Positions 15,596 through 23,448 of a stretch of 45,634 bases of DNA are shown here, one piece after another. How positions within the stretch are numbered: position 1 is the stretch's first letter; the number at the start of each line of letters is the position of its first letter. The DNA comes from SAR202 cluster bacterium Io17-Chloro-G2. Its GTDB lineage: Bacteria > Chloroflexota > Dehalococcoidia > Lucifugimonadales > UBA3495. The stretch lies in the NCBI GenBank assembly GCA_002816875.1, contig MUCP01000040.1, positions 1-45,634 on the forward strand. The letters are read 5' to 3'. Position numbers and translations under genes: made by a program. The notes beneath the pieces were generated by a model. That model had not been told where the DNA came from, did no database searches, and saw only the letters and a program-made list of their open reading frames with translations.

Positions 15596-16744
15596 ATGAC
15601 CACCACCGATTGGGGCAGCATATACAAGGAATTGGGCGCCAGGCCGGTGATCAACGCCACGGGGAGCGTCACCATGCTGGGAGGCTCCACCCCGGCCCCC
15701 GAGGTCAAAGAGGCAATGGACCGGGCCGACGGCGCCTACATACCCCTAATGGAGCTGGAAGAGCGGGCGGGTGAGGCCATCGCCAAGATGGTGAACGTTC
15801 CCGCGGCGTACATCACCTCGGGAGCGGGCTCGGCGCTGACCCTGGCCACCGCCGCCTGTATGGCCGGAGACGACGACGACAAGATCCAGCGACTGCCCGA
15901 CACCACCGGCATGAAGAACGAGATTCTTATTCAGGCCAGACAACGCTATTGGTACGACCGTTGCCTGGAACTAGCCGGGGCAAAGCTGGTCCAGTTCGGC
16001 ACGCCGGATGGCACATCCCGCCAGGATCTGGAACATGCCATCGGGCCCAACACCGCGGCCGTACATTACTACGCCGTGGCCCAGGAGCCCGACCCCCAAG
16101 CCCTGCCCCTGGCAGATACCATAGAGATCGCCCACGCCAAAGGCGTTCCCGTGCTGGTGGACGCGGCAGGCCAGATCTATCCCTTGGACTTATTTGGCAG
16201 CTACGTGCGAATGGGGGCCGATTTCCAGTGTACGGCCGCCAAATACATGGGTTCCGCCCAGTCCACCGGCCTGGCCTTCGGCAGCGAAGACATGATACGC
16301 AAGCTGGGCCTCCAGTCCTTCGTCAGCTACGAAGGCCGGCGCATACGGGGCGTGGGCCGCCCCCATAAGGTGGACCGGCAGGAGATGGTGGGCGCGGTGG
16401 CGGCGGTGCGTCGCTGGATGACCATGAACCACGAAGAACGGTTGGCCGACACCGAGGTCAAGTGCCGCAACATGCTTACACCCCTGCAGGGAATACCGGG
16501 CGTAAAGGTTCAGCTAATGGACAATATCATCGGCCACCAGCCCTACGGAGTGACCGTAGAGTTGGACCCAGCGGTCACCGGCATGTCGTGCCAGGATTTG
16601 GTGGACAGGCTGAAGGCCGGCGACCCGCCCATCTGGACTAGAGTCAGAGAGGGTGATAACTGGATAATCCTCCACGCCTTTGGCCTGAACGAGGGAGAGG
16701 ACAAGGTGGTCGGGGAGCGCATAGCCGCGCTGTTCAGGAAGTGA
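15596..16744 (+). CDS. SelA/DgaE-like PLP-dependent enzyme (aminotransferase class V fold)
   Basis: A 382-residue fold-type I PLP enzyme of the L-seryl-tRNA(Sec) transferase/D-glucosaminate-6-phosphate ammonia-lyase group. Lys216 in C-T-A-A-K-Y-M-G-S is the predicted Schiff-base lysine, Asp189 in V-L-V-D-A-A-G-Q should contact the PLP nitrogen, and T-S-G-A-G-S-A fits the phosphate site. The opening A-R-P-V-I-N-A-T-G-S-V-T-M-L-G-G is diagnostic of this group. It is much shorter than true SelA (about 460), and no selenocysteine genes are nearby, so a lyase or related role on an amino-acid-like substrate is likelier than selenium transfer. The ATG has an aaaggag site upstream. It is the last gene of the plus-strand run. 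Confidence 0.8.
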   Translation: MTTTDWGSIYKELGARPVINATGSVTMLGGSTPAPEVKEAMDRADGAYIPLMELEERAGEAIAKMVNVPAAYITSGAGSALTLATAACMAGDDDDKIQRLPDTTGMKNEILIQARQRYWYDRCLELAGAKLVQFGTPDGTSRQDLEHAIGPNTAAVHYYAVAQEPDPQALPLADTIEIAHAKGVPVLVDAAGQIYPLDLFGSYVRMGADFQCTAAKYMGSAQSTGLAFGSEDMIRKLGLQSFVSYEGRRIRGVGRPHKVDRQEMVGAVAAVRRWMTMNHEERLADTEVKCRNMLTPLQGIPGVKVQLMDNIIGHQPYGVTVELDPAVTGMSCQDLVDRLKAGDPPIWTRVREGDNWIILHAFGLNEGEDKVVGERIAALFRK

Positions 16745-17024
16745 CACAACGTAACTCGCTGCGGGCCCTGTCCCGAAGCTTCCCTGTGGGATAGGAAGAT
16801 GGTTCATCGATACTATGGTCTTCACTAAAGTCTCAACTGTGGTCTTCCGGGGCCTTATGCAACGTTAGACACCGATTCGCTTTGGGGGCGCTGTGCAGCG
16901 GATGCTCAAGTTCACTTGGGGGGTCAATCTGCCCGGCATCTCTCAGCAGGCATTTCCCGCGCCATGATAAGCAATCCTGTATCAAGGCGGTTCTCGATTT
17001 AGTGAAAAGCAGATCAATGAAGTA

Positions 17025-17645
17025 CTAATTGGATAGGTCTTCATCCATGAGGCGGGCAATCTGCCGGTCATTGTCACCGCCCAGCGCCTCTAGCTGCTCG
17101 GCCACCCGCCGGCGCCGACGCTCGGGGTGGTTCTGGTTCAGCTTCCACTTGCCTTGTAACCGGGTTATCTCAATCTCGAAGGCGACGATGCGTTTCACCA
17201 TCTGTTCCGAGTAGGCAGTGCTAAAATCTGCCTGCCACGGCTGGGGCTGGGAGGACTCGTAGTAATCGGTGATCTTTCCCACGATCTCTTGTATTCCCGC
17301 CCGGTCTTCCACGGCCTTAAACAACCCGGAGGCATGAACCGCGACGTAATTCCAGGTAGGAACAGTGTCCTCTTCCCGGTACCAGGTTGGGGACACGTAG
17401 GCGTGGGGGCCGTGGAAGACCACCAGTACCTGCTGACCATCGGCATGACTCCACTGGTCATTTGCCCTGGCCATGTGGCCCAGGATGATACCCTGCTCAC
17501 CCCCGTTTTCATCCAGAATAAAGGGCAAGTGGCTGGCCGTCGGCTCGGGGCCGGTGTGACAAAAAAGTATACCGAACCCGTTGCGCTTGATGAAATCGTA
17601 CATTTGGACACGATCGGTAACGGCGTAATGTTTGGGAAGGTACAT
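17025..17645 (-). CDS. PaiB-like FMN-binding protein
   Basis: About 206 residues from the ATG at 17643-17645, preceded by gagga; a longer frame upstream lacks family character. It begins M-Y-L-P-K-H-Y and has H-L-P-F-I-L-D, V-V-F-H-G-P-H-A-Y-V-S-P-T-W-Y and W-N-Y-V-A-V-H-A-S-G, the standard marks of the PaiB/FMN-binding split-barrel family. It ends with a basic helix K-L-N-Q-N-H-P-E-R-R-R-R-R-V. In Bacillus PaiB is a negative regulator of sporulation and degradative genes, but most homologues are uncharacterised flavin or heme-binding proteins. It lies 77 bases downstream of the Rieske gene on the same strand, so the two may be expressed together. Confidence 0.87.
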   Translation of the reverse strand: MYLPKHYAVTDRVQMYDFIKRNGFGILFCHTGPEPTASHLPFILDENGGEQGIILGHMARANDQWSHADGQQVLVVFHGPHAYVSPTWYREEDTVPTWNYVAVHASGLFKAVEDRAGIQEIVGKITDYYESSQPQPWQADFSTAYSEQMVKRIVAFEIEITRLQGKWKLNQNHPERRRRRVAEQLEALGGDNDRQIARLMDEDLSN

Positions 17646-17722
17646 CGGAGTCCTCGCCACATCGGATCGGGACGGAGAAGCGGCCCTTTTTATGGCGGCC
17701 AAGTGTTGCTTGTTTGGCGCTG

Positions 17723-18046
17723 CTAGCCCCTAGCAGGCCCCAACAGAATGTCGTTTCCTGAAATGCGCACTTCGTGAGTCGGAACACCCTGGCGGGCCGG
17801 CGGACTTAATACATCGCCGGTGACCACATTGAATGCTGCGCCGTGTAGCGGGCACTCGACCTGTTCCCCGTCAAGGTCGCCGTCCGAGAGCGTTCCGCCC
17901 TGATGAGAACAGGTATCGCTAATGGCATGGAAATTCCCATCGATGTTGACCAGCAGAACCTCTTCCTCCCCTAACCGGACCGGTTTCATTTGCCCCGGAG
18001 CGATTTCGCCGGTTTGGGCAACCTTCACAAATCCTGACTCAGCCAT
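17723..18046 (-). CDS. Rieske [2Fe-2S] ferredoxin-like protein
   Basis: A 107-residue soluble Rieske protein with the two cluster motifs C46-S-H48 and C65-P-L-H68, which bind a 2Fe-2S cluster through two Cys and two His. The sequence around them (D-T-C-S-H-Q-G-G and V-E-C-P-L-H-G-A-A-F) is that of NirD/ferredoxin-type Rieske domains of dioxygenase electron-transfer chains. There is no transmembrane anchor, so it is not a cytochrome-bc subunit. A strong ggaggta site lies upstream of the ATG. The oxygenase partner is not evident in the window. The PaiB-like flavoprotein immediately downstream is a candidate redox partner, which is only an inference from adjacency. Confidence 0.9.
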   Translation of the reverse strand: MAESGFVKVAQTGEIAPGQMKPVRLGEEEVLLVNIDGNFHAISDTCSHQGGTLSDGDLDGEQVECPLHGAAFNVVTGDVLSPPARQGVPTHEVRISGNDILLGPARG

Positions 18047-18301
18047 GATTTGACTACCTCCAATGATATTTGACCAAGGTCCAATCTTACTACGGATAAG
18101 CGCGGCCTTTTTAACGGCGCGGTTTTTGAGAGAATTACGCAGGCCAGAATCCAGAGACGCTTTACCTGCGAACTTTACTCATGGAAACAAGGTATCATGC
18201 GGGAGACTGGCAGTCTGCGGCGTGCTGCGGCGTTCCTTGGCCCTACAAGGCCCGCCGCATCAGCAGCTTCATAAAAAATCAACATTAATCAGGAGGGCAC
18301 G

Positions 18302-19225
18302 ATGGAAATGGAAATCGAGTGGGAACAAGTCGCGGGTCCATTCAGCCGGTTGACCGAGGGACCTGTCTGGGATGGCAGCAGGCTTTTGTTCACCTACATC
18401 CCTGCCAGCCGCATCATGGCCTACGACCCCGAAACCGGCGATTGCACCGTGTATCGGGAAAACACCAACCACACCAACGGCCTGGCTCACGACGCCGATG
18501 GACGGCTTTACGGGTGCTGCTCCGGCGGGCGCTCTATCGTGCGCTTCGAGTCCGATGGAAGCACAACGACCTTAGTCGACCAGTTAGATGGACAGCGGCT
18601 CAACACCCCCAACGACCTTGCCATAGACCGCCAGGGCCGCATTTGGTTCAGCAATCCCTGGAACGCGGGCAACATCGACCCCAGCGAGCAACAGGTGATC
18701 GCTAATAAGGACATCCTGCGGGCGGACCCGCAAGCCGACGGTAGTTGGACCTGCCAGCGCATGACCTTCGACACAACGGGCACCAACGGCCTCCTGATTT
18801 CTCCGGACCAGCATAGCTTGTACATCATCCAGTCGGACAACGAGCCGGGAGGGGTGCGGGAACTCAGGTCATACCCAATTCTGGATGATGGCTCTCTGGG
18901 CCAATATATCCTGTTGCACCAGTTTGGGCAGGACCATCGGGGACCCCAGCGAGGGATCGATGGTATGTGCCTGGACTCCGATGGGAACATCGTCGGCACC
19001 GCTGGTAATTACGTCAGCGGTCCTGGCCCCATGATTTACGTGTGGACGCCCCAGGGCCGGGTACTGGAAACCTACCCGATGCCGGTGGGCGTGGAAGGTC
19101 CGACCAACTGCGCCTTCGGCGACCCCGATCAAGCGACGCTATACGTCACCTCCGGCCAAGGGCACTTCTTGCGGACCCGCGACACAGGCCGGCGGGGCTG
19201 GATCATGTGGCCCCCGGTCCGGTAG
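18302..19225 (+). CDS. SMP-30/gluconolactonase/LRE-family protein
   Basis: A 307-residue six-bladed propeller with family marks L-T-E-G-P-V-W-D-G (Glu19 as the first metal ligand), N-T-P-N-D-L-A-I-D-R-Q-G-R-I-W-F-S-N-P, T-N-G-L-L-I-S-P-D and I-D-G-M-C-L-D-S-D-G-N-I, where the Asn and Asp residues complete the calcium or zinc site. Members hydrolyse aldonolactones and related cyclic esters. It starts at the ATG after an excellent caggagg site. The 255-base upstream gap separates it from the divergent Rieske gene. It could hydrolyse a lactone formed in sugar-acid or aromatic catabolism. No partner dehydrogenase is next to it. Confidence 0.85.
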   Translation: MEMEIEWEQVAGPFSRLTEGPVWDGSRLLFTYIPASRIMAYDPETGDCTVYRENTNHTNGLAHDADGRLYGCCSGGRSIVRFESDGSTTTLVDQLDGQRLNTPNDLAIDRQGRIWFSNPWNAGNIDPSEQQVIANKDILRADPQADGSWTCQRMTFDTTGTNGLLISPDQHSLYIIQSDNEPGGVRELRSYPILDDGSLGQYILLHQFGQDHRGPQRGIDGMCLDSDGNIVGTAGNYVSGPGPMIYVWTPQGRVLETYPMPVGVEGPTNCAFGDPDQATLYVTSGQGHFLRTRDTGRRGWIMWPPVR

Positions 19226-19365
19226 CCGCCCGACCCGCCAAGGCTGTCTCGTAGACTGGGCGGCAGGTTTAAGCAGCCTGCCGCGTCAGGGGCTGCGAAA
19301 ATCCTGCCCAGCTAAACTCCAGTATCCAAAAACCCCCCGGGCAAATCCCCTGGGCGGATAGGCCC

Positions 19366-19650
19366 TTACGCCACCTCAAACCGCTCGGACTCCGGCGGAG
19401 CGCCCCACAGCTCTTCGGCGCCGGCCATGGCGGCGGTGCGTTCCGGGCTGGCCCGCCAGGCGTCGTAGATCTCGTTGCTTTCCCAGGTGACCAGGGTGGT
19501 TATCTTGGCGGGGTCGGTCAACGAGTATAGGGTCTCTCTCGCGCCGAATCCCGGTGCTTTGCTCTGGGCCAGGCCGTTGCCGTCCAGCAGCTTTTTGGCC
19601 TGGTCTATCCTGTCAGCCTTGGCCCAGTGATGGGTAAGTACTCCGATCAT
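19366..19650 (-). CDS. Small dimeric alpha/beta-barrel monooxygenase-like protein (ABM type)
   Basis: A 94-residue protein with the pattern of the antibiotic-biosynthesis-monooxygenase fold: an N-terminal strand M-I-G-V-L-T-H-H-W, a helix, then T-L-V-T-W-E-S-N-E-I-Y-D-A-W-R-A-S-P-E-R-T. This matches the A-x-W-E-S-x-E-x-Y-x-x-W-x-x-S-P arrangement of heme-degrading and ABM-type proteins. Such proteins form dimers in the cytosol and act as cofactor-free monooxygenases or have unknown roles. The ATG has an aaggag site nine bases upstream. The context is uninformative: it lies between SMP-30 (convergent) and nhaA. Confidence 0.65.
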   Translation of the reverse strand: MIGVLTHHWAKADRIDQAKKLLDGNGLAQSKAPGFGARETLYSLTDPAKITTLVTWESNEIYDAWRASPERTAAMAGAEELWGAPPESERFEVA

Positions 19651-19784
19651 CGTCGTCTTCTCCTTGGCTTTCAGCGGTCAGCATTGAGCTTGTCTTCATG
19701 CAAACGGTCCCGGCAGGATATTACCAAAGGTTGGGCTGGGCGCGATAGCTGACTCCTGACGCCTCACCGCTAATAGTTGATAGC

Positions 19785-21119
19785 TCATTCAGTCCCGGCG
19801 CCGTCTTTGACCTTGGCCAAGGCACCGGCAACTATCGCCAGCAGCCCCACGAATATGCTCAAGACAGCTCCCATCTTGGCCGGGTCTTGGAATGGCGGGC
19901 CGGGAAAGGCCTTGCCCGCCACGAACAGGGCCACCGTCAAGCCTATCCCGGAGATCAAACCCGCTATGATCAGGTGCTTGGGCGCCATTCCCAAGGGCAG
20001 CGGAAATCCCACCCGCTGGGCGGCCAGGGAGAACAAAGTTACCCCCACCGTCTTCCCCAAGAGTAAGGACAGCAAAATAATGATGGTCACCTGGTTGATG
20101 GTCCCGAAAGCCACCCCGGCATTGACGAAGGCGAAGAAGAACAATCCGACATCCACAAAGAGTTTCAGTTGATGTTCAAACCGCTCCAGAGGGCTTGACC
20201 CATGCGCGTGGGAAACAGTGGACAGTGGTACGTGCACTTCAGTCCCGGTTTCCACAGGCTCGGCATCGGGACCGGAATCGTTTTGTGGTCCCGGCAGAAA
20301 AGGCACGATGACCACCAGAGCCAGGGCGGGCTCGATGGCCGCTTTAGCAAGTCCGACCCAACTCATGACTCCGCCGATGATGACGTAAGGCAGCCATGAG
20401 TCGACGCGGAGTTGACGCAACTTGAGCGCCGCCCCCATGCCTGCCACGGTGAGCAAAAGCCACGCCGGTTGCACCGGCAGATCAGGATCGGGGTAAAACA
20501 CGGCGATTATGCCCAACCCGAGGGCATCGTCGGCCACGGCTAGAAGCAGCAGAAAGCTCACCGCCGGGTGAAGCGGGCCGAACACCAAGCGGGCCACCAG
20601 CCAGGCCAGGGCGATATCGGTGGCCGTGGGGATGGCCCAACCTCGGGCAACGGTGGCGAAGTCGTCGCTGCCACCGAAAAACGCCATGGTCAGCAGCAAG
20701 TACACCGCCGCGGGGCCCAACACACCGCCCAGGGTGCCCATCAGCGGATTTATGGCCCGCTGCAACGGGTTAAGAACGCCTCCGGGCAAAAACGCCTCGG
20801 TAATCTCCTTAGCGGCCACACCGAAGAAGAACACCATGAAGACTTCGTTGATCAGGAAATGGACGGTTATGTGGTGTCCAAACAGGGCAGCATCAGGGCC
20901 AAAGACCGGGTAATCTACCAGGGTCTCGTAAGAGTGGATATCTATGTTAGCGGCCGCCAGGCCTGCAACCACTCCCACGATCAAAGGAATGGAATATTCC
21001 TGGATGAGGGCGGTCAGTCGTTTGGCTAGATCCAATCCTGCTCCTGAACCAAGGGGCGCCGGATTTAATGGGTCCGCTTGATGTGTGCCGGGGTGCTGTT
21101 GAAAAACACGGCTGGCCAT
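19785..21119 (-). CDS. nhaA: Na+/H+ antiporter NhaA
   Basis: A 444-residue inner-membrane antiporter that expels Na+ in exchange for protons. The essential paired aspartates are present as A-V-A-D-D-A-L-G-L-G (Asp197 and Asp198, equivalent to E. coli 163/164), the conserved T-A-T-D of the assembly helix is Asp168, and G-K-T-V-G-V near residue 350 carries the conserved TM10 lysine. About ten to twelve hydrophobic helices are visible. A hydrophilic 45-residue loop in the second half (around P-Q-N-D-S-G-P-D and S-H-A-H-G-S) is longer than in enterobacterial NhaA. The ribosome site before the ATG is weak, so a start slightly further in is possible. The gene would suit a saline or alkaline habitat. 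Confidence 0.93.
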   Translation of the reverse strand: MASRVFQQHPGTHQADPLNPAPLGSGAGLDLAKRLTALIQEYSIPLIVGVVAGLAAANIDIHSYETLVDYPVFGPDAALFGHHITVHFLINEVFMVFFFGVAAKEITEAFLPGGVLNPLQRAINPLMGTLGGVLGPAAVYLLLTMAFFGGSDDFATVARGWAIPTATDIALAWLVARLVFGPLHPAVSFLLLLAVADDALGLGIIAVFYPDPDLPVQPAWLLLTVAGMGAALKLRQLRVDSWLPYVIIGGVMSWVGLAKAAIEPALALVVIVPFLPGPQNDSGPDAEPVETGTEVHVPLSTVSHAHGSSPLERFEHQLKLFVDVGLFFFAFVNAGVAFGTINQVTIIILLSLLLGKTVGVTLFSLAAQRVGFPLPLGMAPKHLIIAGLISGIGLTVALFVAGKAFPGPPFQDPAKMGAVLSIFVGLLAIVAGALAKVKDGAGTE

Positions 21120-21281
21120 CGGTGCGGCGCCGGCTTGATCAAACGCCGACGAATTATATCATTTGACGGTTCAACCATCCTGAATCAAATCCCTGGCAAT
21201 GCGATTTTAGACGGAGGTTCTTAGCGGGTTCAGGCCCCTGGAAAATCCTGTCCTTTCGTAGCTAACTCGAAGCTAGCCATG

Positions 21282-21310
21282 TTGACAACATATAGGCCCT
21301 TTGATACCAT
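21282..21310 (+). promoter_or_regulatory. Predicted sigma-70 promoter of the thrC-NIL-moaD operon
   Basis: A perfect -35 ttgaca (21282-21287), a 17-base spacer and -10 taccat (21305-21310) lie about 90 bases upstream of the thrC start. Transcription would begin near 21317, giving a leader of about 85 bases. Confidence 0.55.
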
Positions 21311-21402
21311 CGCTGCCACCTTAAACCGCCTGTTAGCGTCGGGAATCTAGGGTCGCCCGAACCGGATTTCAGAGTCATCAAATATCGGAGGAACCCTCTC
21401 AA

Positions 21403-22686
21403 GTGGCCTTTGTTAATGGACTGGTATGCCGGGAGTGTGGGAGGGAATATCCAGCCGAACCCCTGAACGTCTGTGACTTCTGCTTTGGCCCGTTAGAGGT
21501 GGTGTACGACTACGCTACCATATCTGAGGTGATCAGCCGCGACCGGATCTCCAAAGGCCCAATAAGCATTTGGCGGTACGAAGACCTGCTGCCTTCCAAC
21601 GGCGACGACCCGGTGGACATCATGGCCGGGTACACGCCGTTGATAAAGGCCCGGGGACTGGGCAAACGCCTCGGCCTGAACAACCTGTACATCAAGAACG
21701 ACAGCGTAAACCCGTCGTTCTCCTTCAAAGACCGGGTTGTTTCGGTAGCCGCCACCAAGGCCGTGGAGTTTGGCTTCGAAACGTTGGCCTGCGCATCCAC
21801 CGGCAACCTGGCCTGCAGCGTCGCGGCCCACGCGGCCCGGGCGGAGGTCAACGCGGTGGTGTTCATACCCTCGGACTTGGAGCGGGGGAAGATCATCGGC
21901 GCGGCCATCTACAATCCGACGTTGGTCTCGGTGAAGGGCACCTACGACGAGGTCAACCGGCTGTGCAGCGAGATCGCAGATAATTACCCCTGGGCGTTTG
22001 TGAACATCAACATGCGCCCCTACTACGCCGAGGGTAGCAAGACCCTGGGATACGAGGTGGCGGAGCAGCTTGGCTGGCGTCTGCCGGATCACGTGGTGAT
22101 ACCGTCGGCCTCGGGCGCTATGTTCACCAAAATATGGAAGGGCTTCAACGAGTTCGCCTGCCTGGGATTACTGGAAGGCGTTGAGCCCATGTCCTTCGGC
22201 GCCGACCAGAATACGGCGCATCATCCAGCGGTGACCACCCGGATGCACATGACACAGGCGGCCGGATGCTCTCCCATCGCCACCGCCTGGAACAGCGGGC
22301 AAACTCAGATTCAACCGGTGCGGCCCGACAGCATCGCCAAATCCCTGGCCATCGGCAACCCGGCCGACGGCATCTACGCGCTACGAGTCATCAATAACTC
22401 CAACGGCAGCGCCTACGCCGTCCCCGAGGAAGACATTGTCGACGGCATCAAGCTGCTGGCGGAAACCGAAGGCATATTTACCGAGACTGCCGGCGGAGTG
22501 GTGATGTCGGGCCTGAAGAATCTGGCGGACAGCGGCGCCATCAAACCTGATGAGCTTACCGTGGTGTACATCACCGGCAATGGACTTAAAACTCAAGAAG
22601 CGGTCGAAGGCGTGGTTGACCCCCTGATGGTGAAACCCACAATGACTTCTTTTGAAGAAGAGCTAAGTCTGAGAGAACGCAGGTAG
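21403..22686 (+). CDS. thrC: Threonine synthase (zinc-ribbon form)
   Basis: A 427-residue fold-type II PLP enzyme that converts O-phosphohomoserine to threonine. Four cysteines (Cys9, 12, 24, 27) form an N-terminal zinc ribbon, as in archaeal and cyanobacterial ThrC. Lys109 in N-P-S-F-S-F-K-D-R is the PLP lysine, followed by A-S-T-G-N-L, the phosphate-binding loop. The start is a GTG about ten bases after ggagga. It is the first gene of a tight operon with an NIL-domain protein (10-base gap) and a MoaD/ThiS carrier. That context is typical of sulfur incorporation into amino acids, so a role as a phosphohomoserine- or phosphoserine-using sulfhydrylase must also be considered. The sequence itself most resembles threonine synthase. 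Confidence 0.85.
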   Translation: MAFVNGLVCRECGREYPAEPLNVCDFCFGPLEVVYDYATISEVISRDRISKGPISIWRYEDLLPSNGDDPVDIMAGYTPLIKARGLGKRLGLNNLYIKNDSVNPSFSFKDRVVSVAATKAVEFGFETLACASTGNLACSVAAHAARAEVNAVVFIPSDLERGKIIGAAIYNPTLVSVKGTYDEVNRLCSEIADNYPWAFVNINMRPYYAEGSKTLGYEVAEQLGWRLPDHVVIPSASGAMFTKIWKGFNEFACLGLLEGVEPMSFGADQNTAHHPAVTTRMHMTQAAGCSPIATAWNSGQTQIQPVRPDSIAKSLAIGNPADGIYALRVINNSNGSAYAVPEEDIVDGIKLLAETEGIFTETAGGVVMSGLKNLADSGAIKPDELTVVYITGNGLKTQEAVEGVVDPLMVKPTMTSFEEELSLRERR

Positions 22687-22696
22687 AGGATGGGTG

Positions 22697-22939
22697 ATGG
22701 GCAAGCAAAGAGTCAAGTTCACCTTTATCGGTGATCTGGTCAAAGAGCCGGTCATATACAAATTGGGCCGCGATTTTAAAATCGTCACCAACATCAGGCG
22801 CGCCGACGTCCAGGAAGATATGGGCTGGGTGGTGCTGGAGTTGGAAGGCGAAGACGACGAGATAAGGCGCGGTCTGCAATGGGTCGGCACCACCGGTGTC
22901 AGGATAGACCCGGTAAGTGGAGATGTAATCGACGGCTAG
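22697..22939 (+). CDS. NIL-domain protein
   Basis: An 80-residue stand-alone NIL domain: K-F-T-F-I-G-D-L-V-K-E-P-V-I-Y, then F-K-I-V-T-N-I-R-R-A-D-V, then G-W-V-V-L-E-L-E-G. The domain is otherwise found fused to the methionine ABC transporter ATPase MetN and to ferredoxins involved in homocysteine biosynthesis, where it binds amino acids. A gtg three bases earlier is in frame, but the gagga site six bases before the ATG favours the ATG. It lies directly between thrC and the sulfur-carrier gene, which is the strongest clue that it takes part in sulfur amino-acid synthesis or its sensing. Confidence 0.82.
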   Translation: MGKQRVKFTFIGDLVKEPVIYKLGRDFKIVTNIRRADVQEDMGWVVLELEGEDDEIRRGLQWVGTTGVRIDPVSGDVIDG

Positions 22940-23027
22940 GCCCAGCTAGGGTTTAAAGAGGCCAATCGAAACCTTTGGGCCACCCGATCGCGATTTAGCT
23001 CGTCAACCTTTAGGAGGAATTTTTCCA

Positions 23028-23303
23028 ATGAGTGTCTTGGTGCGCATACCCACCCCCCTGCGGCGCATGACCGGCGGCAAAGACAAGGTGGAAGTGGAAT
23101 CGTCCAATCTGGGTGAGATGGTCGACACCTTAGAGTCAGCATATCCCGGGTTTAAAGAGCGCCTGGTGGATGAGAACGGGGACCTGCGCTATTTCGTCAA
23201 CATCTACGTTAACGGTGAAGATGTCCGTTTCCTTCAAGGGTTGGAAACCTCCACCAGCACCGGCGACGAAGTCAGCATAGTTCCCGCGGTCGCTGGCGGC
23301 TAG
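23028..23303 (+). CDS. MoaD/ThiS-family sulfur-carrier protein
   Basis: A 91-residue beta-grasp protein ending in A-V-A-G-G. The free Gly-Gly C-terminus is the part that is adenylated and thiocarboxylated in MoaD, ThiS and CysO. Typical motifs are V-R-I-P-T-P-L-R-R at the start, G-F-K-E-R-L-V-D-E-N-G-D-L-R-Y-F-V-N-I-Y-V-N-G-E-D-V-R in the middle and G-D-E-V-S-I-V-P-A near the end. The pattern with N-I-Y-V-N-G-E-D-V-R-F-L is closest to CysO-type carriers. A taggagg site precedes the ATG. No activating E1-like enzyme or Mec peptidase is in the window, so those steps would be encoded elsewhere. Confidence 0.88.
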   Translation: MSVLVRIPTPLRRMTGGKDKVEVESSNLGEMVDTLESAYPGFKERLVDENGDLRYFVNIYVNGEDVRFLQGLETSTSTGDEVSIVPAVAGG

Positions 23304-23338
23304 CGCTGGCTCGTCCTTCCAAAAACGGGCCTGCCTAT

Positions 23339-23403
23339 CCCGTTCGTGGTGAGCCTGTCGAACCATCTACGTAGGGCCCTTCGACAAGCTCAGGACGAAC
23401 GGG
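23339..23403. repeat. Palindromic intergenic repeat, family A copy 3 (full palindrome)
   Basis: The cleanest copy: cccgttcgtggtgagcctgt and its continuation cgaacc face gacaagctcaggacgaacgg across a short spacer. The arms are complementary at both ends. It lies between the convergent moaD-like and tgt genes, where it might terminate both. Confidence 0.8.
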
Positions 23404-23448
23404 AGTTACCAAGGGACCGCAGGCGCCCTGCCTGCAGAGTCCCACCGG

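Noticed and set aside
15596..16744. Selenocysteine synthase (selA)
   Set aside because: It is about 80 residues shorter than SelA, no selB/selD or selenocysteine tRNA is seen, and the opening motif fits the wider SelA/DgaE-like group.
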